Source of the DNA: Betaproteobacteria bacterium
GTDB taxonomy: Bacteria; Pseudomonadota; Gammaproteobacteria; Burkholderiales; SG8-39
Assembly: GCA_029858545.1 (NCBI GenBank)
Contig: JAOUFA010000244.1
Location: forward strand, 1 to 5,912
Length of the DNA: 5,912 nucleotides
Direction: 5' to 3'
In this document: in pieces, positions 5,617-5,912 of the stretch
How positions within the stretch are numbered: position 1 is the stretch's first letter
Layout of the letters: each line of letters starts with the position of its first letter
Translations under genes and position numbers: made by a program
Notes under the pieces: generated by a model
The model's input: only the letters and a program-made list of their open reading frames with translations
Told to the model about the DNA's origin: nothing
Databases searched by the model: none

Positions 5617-5912
5617 CTAGTTCTTCTTTCCTCCCGGCGGCTTTGCCGCGGCGTTGCTCTTGGCCGCATCCGTGTCATCGGCGTCGTCCTTGGCCGCGTC
5701 CGGCAAGTCAAAACCGGGCACAGCCGCCGGATCTTCGCCAAGCGCGCGCTCCAGCGCATCCTCCATCGCGCCCTGAGTCTTGGCGCCGAGCCCGGTTGCC
5801 GCATCGGGAACCCGGATTTCGATCTTGTCGGTGTCGATCGCGGCCTTCTTCGCCATGCCGCCGCCGACGATATCCGGGACCGCGATCACCAGCGCGACCA
5901 TTATCACCTGGA
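5617..5912 (-). CDS. C-terminal end of a probable TRAP transporter large permease (DctM-like), partial
   Basis: About 97 codons of the 3' end of a gene that enters from the right edge; the reading frame is open through position 5912. The first visible residues, QVIMVALVIAVPDIV, form the end of a hydrophobic helix and resemble the final transmembrane segment of TRAP large permeases of the DctM family. That family forms the membrane channel of TRAP carriers together with a small DctQ subunit. The roughly 80 residues after the helix are hydrophilic and rich in Ala, Asp and Lys (AAKDDADDTDAAKSNAAAK near the end), ending GGKKN. Most DctM proteins stop shortly after the last helix, so this tail is unusual. 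The assignment rests on the short helix plus the neighbouring TRAP binding-protein gene, which converges across a shared terminator. A GTG at 5907 is almost certainly not the start, because the hydrophobic reading continues upstream. An unrelated membrane protein remains possible. Confidence 0.65.
   Translation of the reverse strand, partial: QVIMVALVIAVPDIVGGGMAKKAAIDTDKIEIRVPDAATGLGAKTQGAMEDALERALGEDPAAVPGFDLPDAAKDDADDTDAAKSNAAAKPPGGKKN

Overview
The window reads as a high-GC chromosomal segment from a proteobacterium. The best guess is a betaproteobacterium of the Burkholderiales type, based on the strong G/C bias at third codon positions and a Tat-exported TakP-like TRAP binding protein. 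This is inference from gene content; no rRNA or other marker is present to confirm it. No mobile element, CRISPR array, tRNA or rRNA was seen.

Layout, left to right. (1) Positions 2-943 (+) hold the 3' part of a thiamine-diphosphate enzyme closely resembling benzoylformate decarboxylase; its N-terminus lies outside the window. (2) Convergent to it, positions 1013-2812 (-) encode a membrane-bound hybrid sensor kinase: about six TM segments, HisKA, HATPase_c and a C-terminal receiver. No partner regulator or HPt protein is adjacent. (3) A 286-bp intergenic region follows, then two co-directional genes 37 nt apart: a 133-aa GFA/CENP-V-type zinc protein (3099-3500) and a 238-aa S4-domain protein with the RsuA/RluF pseudouridine synthase fold (3538-4254). 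The second protein appears to lack the catalytic aspartate. (4) A TATAAT-containing promoter candidate and a very strong Shine-Dalgarno precede a Tat-signal TRAP solute-binding protein of the TakP/DctP family (4389-5501). (5) A perfect, probably bidirectional, terminator hairpin (5551-5584) separates it from a convergent partial gene (5617-5912, -). That gene looks like the C-terminal end of a TRAP large permease (DctM) with a long hydrophilic tail.

How the genes relate. The clearest functional unit is the TRAP transporter: the binding protein would capture a small (2-keto or hydroxy) carboxylate in the periplasm and deliver it to the membrane subunits encoded on the opposite strand. The decarboxylase-like gene also suggests 2-keto-acid metabolism, but it is separated from the transporter by three unrelated genes, so a link is only speculative. 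The points most worth a second look are the degenerate active site of the pseudouridine-synthase-like protein and the altered active-site position in the benzoylformate-decarboxylase-like enzyme. I saw no clear evidence of a wholly new system.
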